From: an uncultured Alphaproteobacteria bacterium
GTDB taxonomy: Bacteria > Pseudomonadota > Alphaproteobacteria > Caulobacterales > Caulobacteraceae
NCBI GenBank assembly: GCA_903912465.1
Contig: CAIWHQ010000023.1
Coordinates: 1-37,240, forward strand
Direction of reading: 5' to 3'
Length of the DNA: 37,240 bases
A program made the translations under genes and the position numbers. The number at the start of each line of letters is the position of its first letter. The first letter of the stretch is position 1. The notes below the pieces were generated by a model. The model searched no databases. It saw only the letters and a list, made by a program, of their open reading frames with translations, and had not been told where the DNA came from. Shown piece after piece: positions 34,347 through 37,240 of this stretch.

Positions 34347-34633
34347 CACTCGACCACCTTGGGAACGACGAAGAAGTCGCCAGCCCGGCGAGGGGCGTTT
34401 GAGAGGACGCGTTCAGGGTCACCGCCTTCGGTGACTACGTCTTCGCGGAGGGGCGCAGTCATGGAAACCGCAGAGGTCATGGGCTCCACGCCCTCGACAT
34501 CGACCTCGGCCAGTTGTTCGATCCAGGCCATGATTCCGGTCAGTTCCCGGGCGAGCGGGTCGATCCGGGCTTCAGGTTCGGCGATCCGGGCCAGTCTGGC
34601 GACCTTGCGGACGGTCGCCGCATCAATGGCCAT
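34346..34633 (-). CDS. gatC: Asp-tRNA(Asn)/Glu-tRNA(Gln) amidotransferase subunit C
   Basis: The 95-aa GatC scaffold subunit that wraps around GatA and stabilises the GatCAB complex. It shows the typical opening [15 protein letters not shown], the helix [22 protein letters not shown] and the end [34 protein letters not shown]. It is the first gene of the gatCA pair. Confidence 0.97.
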   Translation of the reverse strand: MAIDAATVRKVARLARIAEPEARIDPLARELTGIMAWIEQLAEVDVEGVEPMTSAVSMTAPLREDVVTEGGDPERVLSNAPRRAGDFFVVPKVVE

Positions 34634-34730
34634 GGGGAGTCTCCGTTGAACTTCACGCTTCGATGCAGCCGGGGGACCGGCGAGGCCTAGGCTCTAGCCG
34701 TGGCAAGCCGTCCTTGACAAGCTTTGCCGC

Positions 34731-35984
34731 TCACGCACGGACCAGCCCGGTGAATACTGCGGCCCCAAAGGCGCTGGCCGCGAGCAGCACAGCACCCAGG
34801 CTCACCCGAAGGCCATAGTCGCGGCCTCCGAGGATCCAGGCCGTAGGCGCCTTGACCAGCATGTTGGCGACCAGGGCGATCAGCACCCCGAGGGCGGCGG
34901 TACGGTCCGAAAGCGCCCCAGCTGCCGCCATGTTTGCCATGGACAAGGCTGCCGCGTGGGCATCGGCAAGCCCGGTCGCGGCGGAACCGGCAAGGACCCC
35001 GGCGTCGCCCAGCCAGTGCTCCAGCCCTTGGCTGATCAGGGTAAAGCCTGCCACCAGGCCGACGAAGAGGGCGACGGCGCGCGGGTCAAAGGCACGCCCC
35101 GCCGGCGCAGGTGCATCCGGGGGGGCGTCACGCCGGACTCCGGCCATCGCATAGGTCAGGAGGCAGGCGGCCGAGACCGCCAGCGGAACGCCAACCAGGA
35201 GCAGGACCTGCGGCCTCAGGGCCGCCAGCAGCAAACACAGGTAGAGGATCGAGGTCAGCATGGACGCCACCCCTGCCGAGGCGGCCTGTCCGGCGACCTC
35301 AGGCGTCTCACGGGCCCGGCGTCCCATGGCTGCAATGGTGGCTGTAGAGGAGACAAACCCCCCGGCAAGGCCAGCGAGGATCAGGCCCCTGCGTGAGCCC
35401 GCGAGGCGCTGGGCCATGTAGCCGGCGGCGCTGAGCCCCATCATCACGACCGCCAGCCGCCAGAGGGCAGAGGGATTGAGCACGCCAAGGGGGTCCACGG
35501 CCCGGTCCGGGAGCAGGGGCAGGACCACAAGGGCGGCAATGGCGAAGGCCAGGCCGTCCCTGAGCTCACGTTCGCTCAGGACCTCTTTGACGAGCCGCTG
35601 CAGCGGGGTGCGGGCCGCCAGCAGAACCGCCATGACCACACCCGCCGCCACAGCCCCCTGCGGCCGGGTGGCCGTTATGACACCGAGGAGGAAGGTGGCG
35701 AACATGGCGACCTCGGTCGTCAGTCCGGGGTCGGAAACGCGGGTCCGCATGTAGGAGGCCACAGCGGCGGCGGCTACGAAGAGCCCCGAAACGGCGACCA
35801 GAAGCGGCTGGCCTGACAGGCCCGCACCGCCGCCGACAAGACCCAGCAGGGCGAAGGTCCGAAGGCCGGCGGCCCCACGGCTGGGTCCCTCGCCCTTGCT
35901 GCGCTCTCGCTCGACACCAACCAGGAGGCCGATGCCCAGGGCGAGGAAGAGACGGAGCTCAGGACGATCGACCAGGTCGGTCAC
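34731..35984 (-). CDS. MgtC/SapB-DUF4010 family membrane protein
   Basis: A 417-aa protein of about 12 hydrophobic segments. The N-terminal LALGIGLLVGVERERSKGEG with GLRTFALLGLVGG is the MgtC/SapB-like segment, and the C-terminal half (LAGLAGGFVSSTATIAAMGRRAR, LADAHAAALSMANMAA) matches DUF4010. Function is unclear; members are proposed to be ion- or metal-related transporters. GTG 35984 overlaps the stop of the methyltransferase gene (GTGA), so the two are cotranslated. Confidence 0.9.
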   Translation of the reverse strand: MTDLVDRPELRLFLALGIGLLVGVERERSKGEGPSRGAAGLRTFALLGLVGGGAGLSGQPLLVAVSGLFVAAAAVASYMRTRVSDPGLTTEVAMFATFLLGVITATRPQGAVAAGVVMAVLLAARTPLQRLVKEVLSERELRDGLAFAIAALVVLPLLPDRAVDPLGVLNPSALWRLAVVMMGLSAAGYMAQRLAGSRRGLILAGLAGGFVSSTATIAAMGRRARETPEVAGQAASAGVASMLTSILYLCLLLAALRPQVLLLVGVPLAVSAACLLTYAMAGVRRDAPPDAPAPAGRAFDPRAVALFVGLVAGFTLISQGLEHWLGDAGVLAGSAATGLADAHAAALSMANMAAAGALSDRTAALGVLIALVANMLVKAPTAWILGGRDYGLRVSLGAVLLAASAFGAAVFTGLVRA

Positions 35985-36799
35985 GACAGGGGCTCCTGAA
36001 GCCGGCGCGCGGCTGAGAGGTGATGCAGGACGATGCCCGAAGTCGTCGCAACGTTCAGGGAATCAAACCCCTCGGCCATGGGGATTCGGACGGTTTCACA
36101 CCGCGCCATGAGTTCGGGGGAGAGGCCGGGCCCCTCGGCGCCGAAGAGGGCTGCCATGCGCCCGGCGACCCTGACATCCCCAAGGGCGTGGTCGCCCGCC
36201 GGGCTGAGGGCCAGGCGTCGGACGCCTGAGGCTTCAAGGCAGGCGGCAAGATCGTCGCCGGACTCCAGCCGGGCGAAGGGAACCCGCAGGACGGCACCCA
36301 CCGACACCCTGAGCGCCTTCCGGTAGAGGGGATCGCAGCAGCCAGCGTCGAGCAGGACCGCTGAGACGCCGAATGCAGCGGCATTGCGGAACAGGCCGCC
36401 CATGTTGTCGTGGTTGGAAATCCCGGAGAGGGCCAGGATCAGGGCGTCCCTGGGGACGCCGGCGAGCAGGCTGGAGGGCTCGGGCGGCGCAGGCCTCTCC
36501 CCCACGGCGAGGATGCCCCTGTGGATGGGAAACCCGACGATGGCGTCCATCACGGCCTGAGACGCGGCGAAGACAGGCGTTTCACCGGGAAGTTCCGATA
36601 TCAGGGGTTCCAGCCGTACCCGCTGACGATCAGCGACCAGGAGAGAGACGGGGCGCGTCTGGGAACTCCCGAGGAGCGCACGAAGCACAACCTCACCCTC
36701 TGCGATGAAGCGCCCTCGCCGGCCCACGAGGTCGCGTTCGCGGACCTCCTGGTAGTCGGCGATGCGGGGATCCTTGGGGTCTGTGATCTGCTCGATCAT
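35981..36799 (-). CDS. SpoU/TrmH-family RNA 2'-O-methyltransferase
   Basis: A 272-aa SPOUT methyltransferase using SAM to methylate a ribose in rRNA or tRNA. The N terminus (DPRIADYQEVRERDLVGRRGRFIAEGEVVLRALL) is the substrate-binding extension. The three SpoU motifs are SGISNHDNMGGLFRNAAAFG, LFGAEGPGLSPEL and IPMAEGFDSLNVATTSGIVLHHL, the last forming the trefoil knot. ATG 36799 is chosen over the ORF-track start because the 32 extra codons are Arg/Gly-rich and lie in the promoter shared with the divergent MFS gene. The target RNA is unknown. Confidence 0.94.
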   Translation of the reverse strand: MIEQITDPKDPRIADYQEVRERDLVGRRGRFIAEGEVVLRALLGSSQTRPVSLLVADRQRVRLEPLISELPGETPVFAASQAVMDAIVGFPIHRGILAVGERPAPPEPSSLLAGVPRDALILALSGISNHDNMGGLFRNAAAFGVSAVLLDAGCCDPLYRKALRVSVGAVLRVPFARLESGDDLAACLEASGVRRLALSPAGDHALGDVRVAGRMAALFGAEGPGLSPELMARCETVRIPMAEGFDSLNVATTSGIVLHHLSAARRLQEPLS

Positions 36800-36911
36800 T
36801 CCGCCTTCTAGCCGATCCCGGCCCGCAGGCCCATGACAGCCCCTTCCCCTGCCCCGCCGAACCGTGACAATCTTGATCACGGCGGTCGCCGCCAAGGGGG
36901 GAAGAAGGCCT

Positions 36912-37240
36912 ATGTCTGCGCGTGAAGTCGATCTGCCGTCAGCGGATCGCCCCGTTTATTCGAACAACTACAAGTCCGTGGTCCTGACCCTCCTGGTCAC
37001 GGCCTACACCTTCAACTTCATCGACCGCACGATCATTTCCACGATCGGCCAGGCCATCAAGGTCGATCTGAAGATCACGGACACCCAGCTCGGCCTCCTC
37101 GGCGGGCTCTATTTCGCCCTGCTCTATACCACTCTCGGGATCCCGATCGCGCGCCTCGCAGAGCGGTTCTCCAGGGTCAACATCATCACCGCGGCCATCG
37201 TCATCTGGTCGGGATTCACCGCCCTCTGCGGCACGGCGAC
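36912..37240 (+). CDS. MFS transporter, spinster-like (3' truncated by window)
   Basis: An ATG at 36912 opens about 109 codons that run off the window; the ORF track omits it because no stop is reached. The protein begins MSAREVDLPSADRPVYSNN, then a first membrane segment with TAYTFNFIDRTIIS, then TDTQLGLLGGLYFALLYTTLGIPIARLAERFSR, the MFS A-like motif region of spinster-type (SPNS) carriers. These are common in Caulobacterales and sphingomonads. It is divergent from the SpoU gene. The substrate is unknown. Confidence 0.88.
   Translation, partial: MSAREVDLPSADRPVYSNNYKSVVLTLLVTAYTFNFIDRTIISTIGQAIKVDLKITDTQLGLLGGLYFALLYTTLGIPIARLAERFSRVNIITAAIVIWSGFTALCGTA

Noticed and set aside
1-37240. CRISPR arrays, insertion sequences, integrase or transposase genes
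   Set aside because: No regularly spaced repeats and no recombinase-like ORF were seen anywhere in the window.

Overview
The window is high-GC DNA from an alphaproteobacterium, most likely Caulobacterales-like (Caulobacter/Phenylobacterium type). This is inferred from the GC-rich codon use, the TonB-dependent receptors starting with a conserved EELVVTAQKRE/EVVVTARRRE segment, the gatCAB style and the many acyl-CoA enzymes. No species can be named from the sequence alone.

Region 1 (1-8.8 kb) is a lipid or acyl-CoA module. It holds an acyl-CoA dehydrogenase divergent from a MaoC-like hotdog protein, a TetR regulator, and an MFS (GPH-type) transporter divergent from a TonB-dependent receptor. 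Both divergent promoters carry copies of the same 18-bp dyad (ATTG-N10-CAAT, three copies in all), so the TetR protein probably controls the whole module. A decayed VOC-family gene and an aldo/keto reductase follow.

Region 2 (8.8-13.9 kb) is a single very large gene for a DUF4011/SF1-helicase/PD-(D/E)xK-nuclease/DUF3320 protein, a type associated with anti-phage defence. It is framed by 29-bp direct repeats that match at 26 positions.

Region 3 (14-29.6 kb) is a bidirectional sulfatase locus built around a GntR-family regulator. The minus-strand arm encodes two exported sulfatases, a second MaoC-like hotdog protein (paralogue of the one in region 1), an alpha/beta-hydrolase-fold protein lacking the serine nucleophile, an acyl-CoA synthetase and a nitronate-monooxygenase-like flavoprotein. 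The plus-strand arm encodes a TonB receptor, an LpqC/PHB-depolymerase-type esterase, a third sulfatase, a second secreted hydrolase and a formylglycine-generating enzyme that would activate the three Cys-type sulfatases. There are no glycoside hydrolases or polysaccharide lyases. I infer uptake, desulfation, ester cleavage and CoA activation of a sulfated small organic molecule (aromatic, steroid-like or lipid) rather than of a sulfated polysaccharide.

Region 4 (29.9-37.2 kb) looks like core genome: tRNA-Ser(GCU), an enoyl-CoA hydratase/dienoyl-CoA isomerase, gatB, a small secreted protein on the opposite strand, gatA-gatC, a DUF4010 membrane protein, a SpoU rRNA/tRNA methyltransferase and the start of an MFS transporter. 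The tRNA 3' end faces the accessory regions, and the 11-bp core of the direct repeats also lies there, which fits (but does not prove) an island edge at tRNA-Ser.
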